The notes under the pieces were generated by a model. It had not been told where the DNA came from and did no database searches. It saw nothing but the letters and a program-made list of their open reading frames with translations. Of a stretch of 64,000 bases of DNA, positions 20,254 to 34,447 are shown one piece after another. Position 1 is the stretch's first letter; each line of letters opens with the position of its first letter. The translations under genes and the position numbers were made by a program. The DNA is from Corylus avellana (taxonomy: Eukaryota > Streptophyta > Magnoliopsida > Fagales > Betulaceae): NCBI RefSeq assembly GCF_901000735.1, contig NC_081545.1, positions 23,343,780 to 23,407,779 of the forward strand, written 5' to 3'.

Positions 20254-23131
20254 CTATTTAAAAAAAAAAAAAAAAAATCCAAAATCCTGCGTCAAAAACC
20301 TCCAGCCCCGTCCATTTTATTTCCCCCCAAAATTTTCCCCAAACCATTCTCCCTCCCATTCTCCCTCCAAACCAACCATTTCTCCCCCCACCGGCACCAT
20401 CGCCGGCACTGTAATCTCCTCTCCCCACCGTTACTGCCGCCGACGACCCGAAACCCTTTCTCCCGAGAATCACATTTCATTTCCCCCTTTTTTCTCCCCA
20501 ACCCATTTTCTTCCTCCACCGGCACCGTGAGTCTTCTCCTCTCCCCACCGTCACTGCTGCCGATGAGCCCAAAACCACCCCACCGTGCGATGACCAGCTC
20601 TACCATGCCTGGGACCCTCACCGACCTGGCCCATTGGCACTGCCGTTAAGGTCAACAGCGCAGACTCCGATATCGCCTTCAATTGCGCCAGGCGGCCTCC
20701 ACCACGCCAAGAAGGTCAAGGCCTCTTGAGACCCTCGGGCTCTTTGAGACTTTTACAAGGTTGAAAAACCAAGGCAAAGTTAGAAAGCCATTTCATTTTG
20801 ATTTTATTTCCACATCTGTCACTTTTTGCTTTGTCTATTACGTTTCAATTTCGTTCTCAAATTTTTCATGGGTTATTTTCTATTTCAAATATAATGGTGA
20901 AATATTTGTCTTGGAGTTTTCTATTGCTTAGTTCTTATCCTTTGCCCTTCCAGAAATCTCCTCTTCATCAATGTCTCTCTCAGGTACTCTCTCTTTATCT
21001 CTCTCTCACATTAGATTTGACTGATTGGTTAGCTTCTAGTGCTTGTTTTACTTAGTGACTTATGGAGCTTTGTTGGAAAAAGATTTGCTGAAGAAGAAAA
21101 GAAGTGGGTTTATCTCAGTGTTTTATTTCCTTTTTACCAACGTGATGATATGTTCGGCTTAGCATCTTGCGGACCCAGTTCATAATTTTCTGTTGTTTGC
21201 ATTGTGATGGCTGATCAGATGGTTACAAATTGTAAATTTTAATGTATTTTCATTTATTGGGTGCTGGAATTTAGACTACTGGGCATACATTGAATAAGGT
21301 ACAAATATGAGAAATTATCATTTTGCTAGATTTTTTTTTTTTTTTTTTTTTTTTTGTGTTTCTATTTGGACCATTGTAATTGGTCTCTGTGTTATTTTTT
21401 CTGCATAGGATGAGAAGGTCTATAGTAATTTCTAATTAATCACTGAGGAGATAACTTTTATGATGTTGGAAAATTTTATTTCAAATCTTGCTTTCTTACT
21501 TCTAATTTTTAGTGGTGTTGTAGCTTAAAATCTTCTTGTGGTGTTGAATAAGGCCAATGTAATCAATATATGAATTTGTACCATAGAGTTCTTAAGGCCA
21601 GTTAAAACTTCTTAAGAGCTTTTTTGACCGAGGGGTTACTCGAGTAATGAGTGCTTTTATCAAGAGTAGAAGATGATTTAGCCTCTAATTTTGTGTCTCA
21701 AAAGTGCATGCTAGGATTTATCAATAAATTTTCTGGCATTTTCTTTTAAGAAGCAAAATTCTACATTTCTTCTATACTGGCTGAGGGGTGCTTGTAATTG
21801 GATAGTAAATGATATTATTATATCGATTTTGATGTTGAAATATGTTGTTCATATGATTGCTAAGATTTTATGCTAAGCTTTACTTTGTTAACCTAATTGA
21901 TGATTGATACTTGATCCATATGTATGTGTGCTAGTGTGAGGGATTTTCGTAACGCAATTGCATTTCTTGATGACAGGCATTGCCTATTTCCTGATGATGT
22001 TAAAAGATCATGTTCTACAATATGGTTGAGAAAAGACAACAATTATTTCCTTCATGTGACTAAACATAAGATTCTTTTGTTCTTCTGTTTTTATCCCTCT
22101 TGATTCACTATGTATTTGGTAGGTTGTAGGTACCTAGTGAATTGTACATAAAATTGATTATTGGAATGCTCCCAACTCTTGGCCTTATGTAAAATTAATT
22201 ATTCTATGTGTAAGTTTGTTTCATCTCATTTGATTCTTTTAGCAAGTGTTGTTTGCAAGAATTTATGATGGAATTAAACATTCTCAAAAAATTGTGAAGG
22301 ATTGGTTGTTTGTTTGACAAAAAATGGTTAAGCTGAAGGAAAATATTGAATTAAAAAACGGATGCAGTATAATCTTATGTCTTGATAGAGAAACATGCAG
22401 CCGATTGATAGCTAAATTTGCACGTGTTTTGGCCACCTCACAATGCTAATGTGTGCTGAAGGTTGCAAGCATAGCAAGGGCATTGTTGATAACCATATAG
22501 CTTTATTCCTTTCTGTTTTGCAAGTGAAAGATATAGTTGTTGTCAAAGTTTCAACCTTGAAAAGCAAGTAGAAAATCACACAAGACTTTTTCGACAACAC
22601 ATCATGACTTTGACAAAACAAAACCAACAAAGTACATTTAATTTTCACGAACTAAAAGATTCTATGCTTCAATAGTATGAAAATATTGAAGGATGTAGCA
22701 AAACAGAACAAAGAGAATTTTACAAGCTTGCAACATTAGTTTACAGTTGACCCATAAAAGGAAAAATGTAACCTCTTCCTTTTTGCAAACATGCGAAATA
22801 CTTGCAAAATAATAAAATAAGCCTATTTAGGGTATCACTTGAATACATTTTAGTAATGAATTTGTACACCAATAATTTACAATAGGCAACCAAGCAACTC
22901 ATCATAGAAAACGCTGAGGACCTGCGATCCCATGAGTCTGATTACATTAAGGAGTTTTGTGCAACCAGAACATGCAAAGAGATATATTGAATATACAAGA
23001 AGTTGAGGCCCATCATGGCTATGCCGAAGACTACAACTGATGCAATACAGCATGAATGGCCTTCAGATAAAGCTACATCAAAATCAAAGTAGTCAATAAG
23101 AAAAGGACCAATAAGTCAAACATTTAAAAAC
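20254..23131. other. Non-coding or unrecognised, with a GC-rich patch
   Basis: 20280-20750 is C-rich and GC-rich, unlike its surroundings, with a loose direct repeat (CTCCTCTCCCCACCGT at about 20414 and 20535). It looks like captured 5' gene DNA or an old gene start. An ATG near 20970 is followed by a good donor (CTCAG/GTACTC), but no continuing exon was recognised. 21300-23131 is AT-rich and holds a 26-base T-run at 21330. No domain was found in any frame. Confidence 0.3.
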
Positions 23132-23231
23132 NNNNNNNNNNNNNNNNNNNNNNNNNNNNNNNNNNNNNNNNNNNNNNNNNNNNNNNNNNNNNNNNNNNNN
23201 NNNNNNNNNNNNNNNNNNNNNNNNNNNNNNN
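23132..23231. other. Assembly gap (100 N)
   Basis: Exactly 100 N, a placeholder. It cuts the left part of an inverted-repeat MITE. Confidence 0.98.
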
Positions 23232-23476
23232 CAAAAATTGGCAATTTAAACCTTCCGTTTAATTTTTCGTTAAATTGGACGAAATTTTTTTAAAAAAAGC
23301 CTGAGCGCAATGATGTAATTTCATAGATTTCCATCCATTTTGATGGAAAAATTAAACGAAAGGTTTAAATTGCCAATTTTTGAAACTTCAGGGGGGTAGA
23401 TTGCTAATTTTTAAACTTCGGGGTTAAAATTGAAAAACGTCTAAAACTTCAGGGGAGTAAACTGCATTTTCCCCTT
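23232..23476. mobile_element. Long inverted-repeat MITE, left part lost in gap
   Basis: Shares arms with the element at 25719-26058. AAAAATTGGCAATTTAAACCTTCCGTTTAA is mirrored by TTAAACG-AAGGTTTAAATTGCCAATTTTTG. The right end reads AGTAAACTGCATTTTCCCC. The left terminus is hidden by the gap. Confidence 0.7.
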
Positions 23477-25718
23477 CTTTATTTGATATGTTGTACTTGT
23501 GTAAAATAATTTCTCCAACTAAGTTTATTAAATTTTGGATGATATTACTTTGATTATTTACTTCAATTTTCGTAGGCTATTAGATGGTATAGTGGAGGGA
23601 TGATAAAAAAAAAAAACTCAAAGAGAGCACTATAGTCATTATTGTGAAGGTTTCTACCTCACAAAAGCTGGCTAAAGTTCCCCTATAACAGTACGGCCCA
23701 TACGGGCCTGTTTGAGATGCTTGTGAGGAGCCTAAAAATGCTTTTAACACTCAAAAAGCATATCTGAAGAAAAAAGTAGCCGTTTGGTAAAAAAATTAAA
23801 AGCGCTTTTAAGACTCCAAAAACCCTAAAAAGGGCAAAAACACATTTTTGGCTAAAGCTTAAGAATAAAGATTTTGCTAAAAAACACTTTTTAGCAAAAA
23901 TAATTTTTGACTTAAAAGTTCTATTTTTCAAACGCAATCTGAAAATCTTCCGCTGTCATTATAGTGGAGGTTTTTAGGTAACAAAAGCTGGATAATGTTC
24001 CACTAAAGCACCCAAGTCTTCCACTAAAGCACATCAAATTCCAGCAACATATTTCCTATGATTCAACTATCTATTTTCTCTCTTTCCTTCTTATTTCTCT
24101 ACTCTTCCAAACTAAAAACCTAAGTCAAATCATTATTATCACTGCTGTACTAGAAACTGCAATTTTTGTCCAAATTCTTACGTAAGTATCTTCAAAGTAT
24201 TCTTCAAGTTGTTTCTTTATCAAACCTTAGAAACAAATTTTCTCCTTCATGTTTTATTAACCTCTTATGTCTTCTTCATGTTTTATTAACTTCCCTATGT
24301 CTTAAATATTCCAAAATCAATGCAAGAAATTAATTTCCAGCATCAAATAGTTTGCTGTCCAAGAGAGCAGAATTTATCTCTTCATCTTTTCTCCTAAGAC
24401 TACTGGATTTGGTTAGTTACGGGTTCTAATAATCCCTATAATCGATGTATAGTGTTAATTTTGTGAATAGCATGAAGAAAATCTAGTAATATATTAATAA
24501 ATGTATTAAATGGGTGATGTTTAATCTTCCTATACTTGCTGCCAACACTAAAGGGTGCGAGTTAGTTCTGATTTTCTTATCATAAAAGACATGAATATGA
24601 TTTGTAAAGCATGATTGCATGATTTTCCTAAGTATGAGACATTAACATGTGTATGAGTTCTTGAGTCTGTTGCATTGCTTTATAAGGACTAAACCTTAGG
24701 ACTAGGTTTCTGCCAAATTTGCTACAGCACCGCAGTCACCAAGAAAGGTGATCGTTGGGCCTCTTTGGAGAGATATTTTGCTATAGTTGGACCCTAGAGT
24801 AAAATCCTCTTTGAGTTACCTTCTTAATAATTCAAATCATGTAATTTTTGATCACTTGTATGATTTACAGCGAAGTAATCTTCGCTAACATGTTGCTGGA
24901 ATCACAGCACACACACACAAACACACTAGTTGAATCTTTAAGCCTTAAAAACCTATATTATATTAACTTAAGTCAATAATACCAAGCTCTTTCTTTGGAC
25001 TATGAGTGAAGGGCGTTAAAGTTTTTTTGTTTTTTTGTTTTTTTGTTTTTTTTTTTCACCCTTATTATGAATAGGATAAAGTCATAACACAATAAGCTCG
25101 AATGGGGGCTAATTATTAAATGGCTAGGTTGTTAAATGAACAAAACTATTCGTGAATATACTCGAGTTCGGCTCAAATAAGTTCGACTTGGTTATTAAAT
25201 GGGCTGTTTGTGAACATAAACAGCTCAAAATTGAGCCGAGGCTCGACTCAATTTTGAACAAGCCATAAATATATATAAGCATAATAGTTTTTTATAATGG
25301 TTTATACTTATACGTTATAAATTATAATTAAATTCAATAATTGTATTTGATTTGTATTTGTTTAAATTTGATTTATAAGTTTAGTTTATTTTATTTGTAG
25401 AAATATGTTTTGTAATTGTTTTTGGAGAAATTAGTTAAATTTGTTTGTAAATTTTTATTTTTTATTTTTAAAATTAACTACAAAAATTAAATAATCTTAT
25501 CCCAAGCTAAGCTCAAGCTAGGACTTGAGCTTGGCTTATATTCAAGCTCAAGCTCCAGCTTGCACATGGCTGAATTCGTGGCTCGAGCTCGGCTCAAGCC
25601 AGGAATTTGAGCACATCACGAGCTCGAGCTCTTTTAAAAGTTAAACATATCAAGCTTATGCAAGCAGTACTCACTCAAGTTGGACTCATTAATAGCCGTA
25701 CGAAGAGTTATAATTTAT
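23477..25718. other. Intergenic, no gene
   Basis: Contains a palindrome-like patch rich in AAAAGCGCTTTTA-type sequence (23700-23940), an (ACAC)-rich spot at 24907, a GTTTTTTT run at 25021-25053, and a degenerate GAGCTCGAGCTCGGCTCAAG-type repeat at 25500-25640. No protein-like frame. Confidence 0.35.
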
Positions 25719-26058
25719 AGGGAAAAATACAGTTTACTCCCCTGAAATTTTAGGGATTTTTTAATTTTAACACTAAAGTTCAAAAATTGGCAATTTACCC
25801 TCCTGAAGTTTCAAAAATTGACAATTTAAACCTTCCATTTAATTTTTCCGTTAAATTAGACTAAATCTTTTTTAAAAAAGCCTGAGGGTAATGATGTAAT
25901 TTCATAAATTTTCGTCCATTTTGACGGAAAAATTAAACGGAAGGTTTAAATTGCCAATTTTTTAAATTCCAGGGGGGTAGATTGCCAATTTTTGAATTTT
26001 GGGATTAAAATTGAAAAATCTCTGAAACTTCAAGAGGGGTAAATTGCATTTTTCCCTA
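25719..26058. mobile_element. Long inverted-repeat MITE
   Basis: About 340 bp with both halves complementary. AGGGAAAAATACAGTTTACTCC at the left pairs with GGGTAAATTGCATTTTTCCCT at the right, and the inner arms (AATTGACAATTTAAACCTTCC) pair across a centre near 25880. There is no coding capacity. It would be transcribed into a long hairpin. Confidence 0.75.
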
Positions 26059-26776
26059 ACTTACAAGTTTTACACCAAAATGGGAATAAGAGAATACCTG
26101 TATGGGGATAAACCTATCCGTGAGTTGGAATAGGAACTACCACCAATGTGCAACTAACAGCACCCTTCTTCCTAAATTAAACACAATCCAAGCCTCCCGC
26201 TCCCAGTATCGAAGCACAGCACCAGTATCGCATCCTCCACACGCACGGCTGCCTCCCACCGCACCGCTACCAGAACGCAGCTACCGGAGAGAACGCCGTC
26301 AGCCAACCACCGACTGCCGTCCCCGCACTCACCCCAGCGACACTTAGGCTCCGACATTGCAGCACCGCGCAACCCACCGTGACAGCAATCACAAACACCC
26401 ACGCAGGGCGGAGATCAACCCAGCTCTCGCTCAATTTCTGCACAGGTAAACCACTCGCGGACAATGGCTTACTGCACCGTACAGAAAAACGCTGAATTTA
26501 TAGAAGAAAACAATCCTAATCCTAGGAAGAGCAATCCTAAGGAAAGGACTAATTAATTTAAGAAAATACTAGTTATACGGGTTCCTAACAATATGCTGGA
26601 TCCCCCAATCCCAACTTTTCTATTTCCACAATGTTTCACGATCTGCACATGTAGGGCTTTCATTTCCAGATCCCTTCGTACAAGTTCATAACTATTCGAC
26701 TGGCTCGATTCAAAATGATATCGTTTACTCTTATTATCCCGATTCAGATAAGCTTTAAAATCTTTCAGAGAGAGAA

Positions 26777-28864
26777 ATGGATCCGAACACAGTGAAATCG
26801 ACTCTGTCGAACTTAGCATTTGGGAATGTGATGGCAGCGGCTGCTCGTGATTATCAGAAGGTCTTACTCTTAATTACTTCTTAGTTATTTCTTGATTGTG
26901 TTTTTTTTTTCCTGAACAATACAAGGGAAAAGGGAGGGTAACTGATTGTGTGTTTATTTGTCCTGTGATCTGTTAATTGAATTTTGGTACCTTGTGTGTC
27001 AGTGATGGGTTTTTGGAATTTTCGCAAGGGTTTATACATCAGCTAATTGCAAGTGCTTTGAGTTGCTTTTGTTCTTAATATTATGAGCACAATTAAAAAA
27101 TAAATAAAAATTAAAAATTAAAAGAATCCAAATGTTACTTCTTCTTTCACATGATTACCCCCTGCAGAAGTATGGTTGTTTTTCCTCTTCATTGGCTTTT
27201 GCTTTTAACTGTTTTATCTCTTTTGGCTGAAGCATGCTGAGGAGTAGTTGGTTTAGGTGATATTAAACGATGGGTTTGCTTGGTAATAGGAGAATATGAT
27301 TCTCATGAGTTAGAAAGACTGGTATGGGTGGGTATGTTGTTTAACCAACTAGATTTGAAGTTGTTATGTTTGATTATATCACTTTGCAACCCACATCGCC
27401 AATTGTTTTATTTCTCATGTGCTTATATGATTTTACAGGAATTGCTTTCTCAAGATAAGGCACAGGCGTCAAGTTCTATTAACCAGGAGGTCGACCTCGA
27501 TGAGTTGATGGATGTAAGTTTGACAGTGCTTCTTGCATCCAGCATATTAATGCGAATGTTTCTATTTATAAAGGTGTTCTTGCACTGGGTGACATTAGGA
27601 TCCTGAGCTGGAAAAGTTGCATGCCGATAGGATTGCGGCTCTCAAGGTTAGGCTTTTGATGTTTTTCCTAAATTTTCCTGGATTCATGATTGTATATAGA
27701 TTTGGAGTAAGCATTCTGTAATTAGTAAGTATTTATGATAGGGTTTTTTTATTTTTTTAATAGAAAGAAGCTGAAAAGCGAGAAGCATTAGTGAAGCAAA
27801 GGCATGGAGAATACCGGGAGATTACTGAGGGAGATTTCTTGGGCGAAGTTACTAGTAGTGAAAAGGTTATATGTCATTTCTATCATCAGGAGTTCTATCG
27901 TTGCAAGTAAAGCTTTTACTTTCATCTTATTCTCCTCTCTCTCTCTGTCTCTTCAAGTATACACCCATGTGCACACACCTAATATCTGAATTGCAAAGTT
28001 TACGGTTTCATGGCAAATGGTTCATGTCAAATGGATCTCTTTAGGATAATGGATAAGCATTTGAAGTCCCTTGCACCAAGACATCTTGATGCAAAGTTCA
28101 TCAAACTGGACGCAGAGGTTGGTATGCATTGTTTTTTTCTGTTCATATGATTCAATGAAGAACTAATTAGTTATTTACTCAAGTATATATGATTGCGACA
28201 TTGGGATTTGGGGATCTATTTATGTGCAAAAGTTGACGCTTTAAAGAAATCAAGATACAAAATAAGATACATGACTGGAATTGAAATGCAGAATGCACCC
28301 TTCTTCGTTGCCAAACTAGGAGTCAAGACTTTGCCTTGTGTCATATTGTTCAGGTGAGGGCATATCTGTTGTTTTTAACTGTTCTATTTCATCATTTTAA
28401 CTATTAAAGAGGCATATCAGTACTGTGCCATCTGGCTCTTTGATGATGAACAATTGGTGGAATTTGCCTGTCTCAACGATTAGCCAAAGTCTCACAGTGC
28501 TGATAGGCCTTATCGAGTGTTTTGATGACGGTCCGATTTGTTCGAGTTGTTGCATCAAATTATCATTGTCGCAATGTTTTCTTTCAGAAAAGGAATTGCA
28601 GTAGATAGGCTGGTTGGGTTTCAAGATCTGGGAGGAAAAGACGATTTCACCACAAAGGCGCTTGAGGTCCTACTAATAAAGAAAGGTAACTCTTTTGTCC
28701 TGCTTGTTTTGCATTGCTTAACTCGTGACAACTCCCTCAACTATCATTATCCAGGTATTATAAGTGAGAAGAAAGAAGTTGCAGATGATGAAGATGATGA
28801 ATATCATGAAAATAGGTACAGGACAGTGAGATCCTCTTCCAATCCTGATTCTGATTCCGAGTGA
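26777..28864 (+). CDS. TXNDC9: Thioredoxin domain-containing protein 9 homolog (phosducin-like)
   Basis: Eight exons join into a 230-residue frame: 26777-26860, 27439-27513, 27599-27646, 27764-27906, 28045-28117, 28292-28353, 28588-28685, 28755-28864. All introns are GT..AG and phases agree. The product has a helical N-terminal half (about residues 1-75, Glu/Lys-rich), then a thioredoxin fold (about 80-195) with VICHFYHQEFYRCK, where the usual CxxC pair is replaced by a single Cys. Next come KFIKLDAENAPFFVAKLGVKTLPC and a DLGGKDDF loop. The tail is acidic and Ser-rich. TXNDC9/PLP3 proteins are cytosolic co-factors of the CCT chaperonin that help fold tubulin and actin and are not redox enzymes. 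It resembles Arabidopsis At2g18990. The start is the only in-frame ATG giving the family N-terminus. Confidence 0.92.
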
Positions 28865-30709
<1,845 letters not shown>

Positions 30710-30864
30710 AAATACTAGAAATTGTATTTTTATTTCATAACTATCTTACAATGTTAACGTGACGGTCCTAATAAACTTTTAGACTTTTTGTTTTTTACAA
30801 GGATTAATCGAACGGTTGGTTGTGAGATAATTGTGGGATAAAAATGTAATTTTTAGCATTATTT
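30710..30864. mobile_element. MITE (inverted repeat)
   Basis: AAATACTAGAAATTGTATTTTTATTTCATAA at the left pairs imperfectly with the right end TGTGGGATAAAAATGTAATTTTTAGCATTATTT. About 155 bp, non-coding. Confidence 0.6.
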
Positions 30865-30923
30865 GTTTTGTTTGTATTATACCTTTTAATACTTTCACAA
30901 AAGTTCTATGTACGATCAATGAT

Positions 30924-31080
30924 ATTTAGTACTCTTATACGACTGCTATACAACTATGATGATGTGACAATGAATATTAGCCATTGATTTTTATTTTTAT
31001 AAGTCCTTGTTGATCAAAATATTGATTTCAACTGTCACATCATCATAGTTGTGTGCCAGTGGTATGTGAGTCTACTAAAT
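30924..31080. mobile_element. MITE (inverted repeat)
   Basis: ATTTAGTACTC at the left end pairs with GAGTCTACTAAAT at the right. Inner arms ACAACTATGATGATGTGACA and TGTCACATCATCATAGTTGT are perfectly complementary over 20 bases. About 157 bp. Confidence 0.75.
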
Positions 31081-31089
31081 GAGATATGC

Positions 31090-31252
31090 TATAGTGCAAT
31101 AAAAAAGATCATTTTTTGCCCATAAAAGTCCTAGGTGGCAAGAGGTCATAGGTCTATCAGTAGGTAAGGCCACAGCAACTACGGATGGAGACCATGGCCT
31201 CTTGCCACCTATGACTTTTATAGGCCAAAAATAGTCTTTTTATTGCACTATA
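31090..31252. mobile_element. MITE, TA-flanked
   Basis: TATAGTGCAATAAAAAAGA at the left mirrors TCTTTTTATTGCACTATA at the right. The inner arms (CATAAAAGTC-TAGGTGGCAAGAGG) are also complementary. A TA on both sides would fit a Tc1/mariner-type (Stowaway-like) insertion, though the terminal sequence is not the usual CTCCCT. Confidence 0.72.
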
Positions 31253-32500
31253 ACATTTCTTTCTTTTAAATAGCATTACTCAATTACACACGTCATTACG
31301 AGGGTATTTGGCAAACTCCCTGAGTTTACACGACATTGTAGACCTCTGGGTTGGCGCTGAAGTATCAGGTACGATCTGTGGTTAAACAGACTGACATAGT
31401 ATGTAAGGCTCGATTTGAAAATTAAAAGTGTAAATAATTCCTATTTTGCCCCTTCAAAACACCTACACAAATATACCCAAATTTTTCCCACCCTTCTCAC
31501 AACAACAAACTTCTACCCCTCTTCCCCAGCGACACTCACCCCTTCTTCCTCCTTCCATCTCCTTCCTCTTTCCGCCATTCTCTTTTTATTTTCCCCATTC
31601 TCTGTCTTGGCATATAGGAGGATCAATAAGGAAAGGGAATCAGCCGCACCTTCATCGGCTTGGTGACTGGCAAGACACCACACCATGGGGGAGCTGGGAA
31701 GTAGGGACGGATGTGGAAGAATGAATGAGGGAGCAGGAAGAAGAAGAAATGATGAAATGTGGAAGAACAAATGAGGAAGCAGGAAGAGGAAGAAATGATG
31801 AACTATGAAGAACGAATGAGGGAGCAGGAAGAGGAAGAAATGATGAACATTGGTTTTCTATTTTTCATAAGGGCATATTTGTCTTTTAATATAACTTAGC
31901 TTCTCCCATACACACGGTTAACCGTGTCTCATTGCAGCGTGGTTAGATATCTTTGATCGAGGAACAGTGCCGTGGAAGTGGGGGAACGTGCTGTCACTTA
32001 ACAAACAATACCTACATCTATTATGCCATTGCCATGTCACACACACATTGTAATTTTAGGGTCAAAATTTTATTTTATTGCATCCAACAATATTTATCAT
32101 GTGACATCATCATGTATACGTTAAATCTGTAAAATAAATTTTAGCTATAAAATAACTTATCTCGATTTCACATGAAATGGGTCATATTCCCTAATTAAGG
32201 ATCTTATTTAGAAAATTATATGCCTTGTCAAAATTAGGAAAAGCAAGATGGATTAACTTAATTTTTAGGGTAAGTAAAATTTAAAAAAAAAAAAAATGAA
32301 AAAAGAAAATTTTTTTTTGCACGATGTACCACGCACGCCGCGTGCCCTGTATCAGTGCCCTAATTTTTATAGAAGTATCAAGTACCTTTTTATCCCATTA
32401 ATTACATAAATTATCACAAATCTAATATGTACATTGATTGAACTTGAAAGGTTGCAATTTACTACAAGGTCCTTTGCCACAATTAGGTACAATTTGAATA
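31253..32500. other. Intergenic upstream of PPR gene
   Basis: 31690-31850 contains three imperfect tandem units of about 45-50 bp (GAACGAATGAGGGAGCAGGAAGA...GAAATGATGAA). ACACGGTTAACCGTGT (about 31911-31926) is a perfect palindrome. 32330-32352 carries an inverted partial match to the 20.19 kb hairpin element, beside an A/T-run. No gene. Confidence 0.45.
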
Positions 32501-32995
32501 GTTATGGAAACTCATGTTTTTACAAGTACAATCCTTAATCTAGGTTTCCATGACTTGAACCCTTGCAACGTGGTTCGCTCCGATTGGGGAGCGCTCAAGT
32601 ATTTTACCGAAATACCAAAATCTCCTCCACATTTCCCCTCGCTGGAAGGGCTTTTAGTTTCCTCTCCCAAGTTGCTCCATTTCCTCACTCACACAAGCAA
32701 AACCTCAGGCGGGACTTAGAGTCAGCTCAGGAAGACCGATATCTCCCTACCAATTTGCTTAATCCCAGGTAAGTCCTCCGCCTCCTTCACAGGTGAAGCG
32801 AAGTCCTTACTCGATGAACATTTCTTATTCGATTCAACCCCTTTTGTGTATCTGGGCCTTTTCATTTTAATGGGTGTCCCTCAATTTCATCATAGAAAGC
32901 TTTTGGAGCTCTATATGCTTAGAATTCTCAATCTGTTAGTAGGTTTCTTGGATTTTTTGGGAACCGCAAAGTTTCATTGATAATGGGGAGTAGAA

Positions 32996-34447
32996 ATGAA
33001 CTCTATATATTTGTTTGGTCCAAGAGTGGTTCCCAAAATCTCGTGTTTTTTCATCATTTCACGACAAATATGCGACCGTGGGTTCGATGGCGATAAAGTT
33101 GATAATGGGTTTGGATGCATTGAGGAACCGTTGAAAGGAATGTGGAGATATTCGGACTTTGATTCCATTTCTTATGAAAAACCTGATGAAAGCCGCGCCC
33201 GGGGACATTTCTCGGTGAGGCAGGGTTTTTTTGACAATGTAAAGATTGATGCCGGGAGGGTTCTTGAAGTTCTCGAGCAAGACGGCCCGGGGTTTGATAC
33301 GAAGTTGGCTCTAGACGAGTTGTATGTAAGGCTTTCTGGGCTTCTTGTAAGGGAGGTTCTGTTGGGAATTTTGAGGAATGTAAATTATGGCAATAAGATG
33401 CGGTGTGCAAAATTAGGGTATAAGTTTTTCGTGTGGTCTGGTCAGCAGGGGAATTACAGGCACACAGCAAATTGTTACCATTTAATAATGAAGATCTTTG
33501 CAGATTGTGAGGAGTTTAAGGCAATGTGGAGGTTACTTGATGAGATGATTGAGAATGGGTTCCCAACCACGGCACGGACATTTAACATATTGATTTGCAC
33601 TTGTGGTGGGGCGGGATTGGCTAGGAAAGTTGTGGAGAGGTTCATAAAATCAAAGACATTTAATTACAGGCCATTCAAACATTCATACAATGCGATTTTG
33701 CATTCCCTTCTCGCGATAAACCAATACAAGTTGATTGAGTGGGTGTATCAGCAGATGTTAGTTGAGGGTCATTCTCCGGATATTCTAACTTATAATGTTG
33801 TCATGTGTGCAAAGTATAGGTTGGGAAAGTTGGATCAGTTTCATAGACTGCTTGATGAAATGGGTAGAAGTGGATTTTCTCCAGACTTGCATACATATAA
33901 CATTCTTCTGCATGTTCTGGGAAAAGGAGACAAACCGCTTGCAGCCCTTAATCTTTTGAATCACATGAAGGAAGTAGGTTTGGATCCGAGTGTTCTTCAC
34001 TTCACCACATTAATAGATGGATTTAGCCGGGCTGGAAATTTGGATGCCTGCAAATATTTTTTTGATGAAATGATAAAGACTGGGTGTATGCCTGATGTGG
34101 TTTGTTACACTGTAATGATCACAGGATATATTGTGGCTGGGGAGCTTGAGAAAGCTCAGGAAATGTTTGATGAGATGATAATCAAGGGACAGCTTCCAAA
34201 TGTATTCACATACAATTCCATGATTCGTGGGTTTTGTATGGCTGGGAAATTCGAGGAGGCATGCTCATTGCTTAAGGAAATGGAATCTAGAGGTTGTAAT
34301 CCAAATTTTCTTGTGTACAGCACCCTAGTGAGTAATTTGAGAAATGCTGGAAAGCTTTCTGAAGCTCATGAAGTAATAAGACATATGGTGGATAAGGGGC
34401 AGTATGCTCATCTTGTCTCGAAATTCAAGAAATATAGGAGATGCTAA
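32996..34447 (+). CDS. P-type pentatricopeptide repeat protein (At1g55630/At3g60050-like)
   Basis: An uninterrupted 483-codon frame. The first 30 residues are hydrophobic/basic, as in organelle-targeted PPR proteins. From about residue 155 to 468 there are about nine 35-residue P-class repeats, for example TYNVVMCAKYRLGKLDQFHR, TYNILLHVLGKGDKPLA and CYTVMITGYIVAGELEKAQ, each ending in a D/N-x-x-x pattern. A basic tail KFKKYRRC ends the protein. There is no DYW or E extension, so RNA stabilisation, splicing or translation in mitochondria or plastids is more likely than editing. Upstream, a good donor (CCCAG/GTAAGT at 32768/32769) suggests a 5'-UTR intron. The overall sequence resembles Arabidopsis At1g55630 and At3g60050 from memory. 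The first ATG was taken; a later start is possible. Confidence 0.9.
   Translation: MNSIYLFGPRVVPKISCFFIISRQICDRGFDGDKVDNGFGCIEEPLKGMWRYSDFDSISYEKPDESRARGHFSVRQGFFDNVKIDAGRVLEVLEQDGPGFDTKLALDELYVRLSGLLVREVLLGILRNVNYGNKMRCAKLGYKFFVWSGQQGNYRHTANCYHLIMKIFADCEEFKAMWRLLDEMIENGFPTTARTFNILICTCGGAGLARKVVERFIKSKTFNYRPFKHSYNAILHSLLAINQYKLIEWVYQQMLVEGHSPDILTYNVVMCAKYRLGKLDQFHRLLDEMGRSGFSPDLHTYNILLHVLGKGDKPLAALNLLNHMKEVGLDPSVLHFTTLIDGFSRAGNLDACKYFFDEMIKTGCMPDVVCYTVMITGYIVAGELEKAQEMFDEMIIKGQLPNVFTYNSMIRGFCMAGKFEEACSLLKEMESRGCNPNFLVYSTLVSNLRNAGKLSEAHEVIRHMVDKGQYAHLVSKFKKYRRC

Noticed and set aside
20237..20621. Pro-rich and Gly-rich ORFs on both strands
   Set aside because: Low-complexity coding from a C-rich tract, no start context or domain.
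26100..26460. GC-rich ORFs upstream of the TXNDC9 homolog
   Set aside because: Short overlapping frames on both strands with no domain. The region is more likely promoter or 5' UTR.
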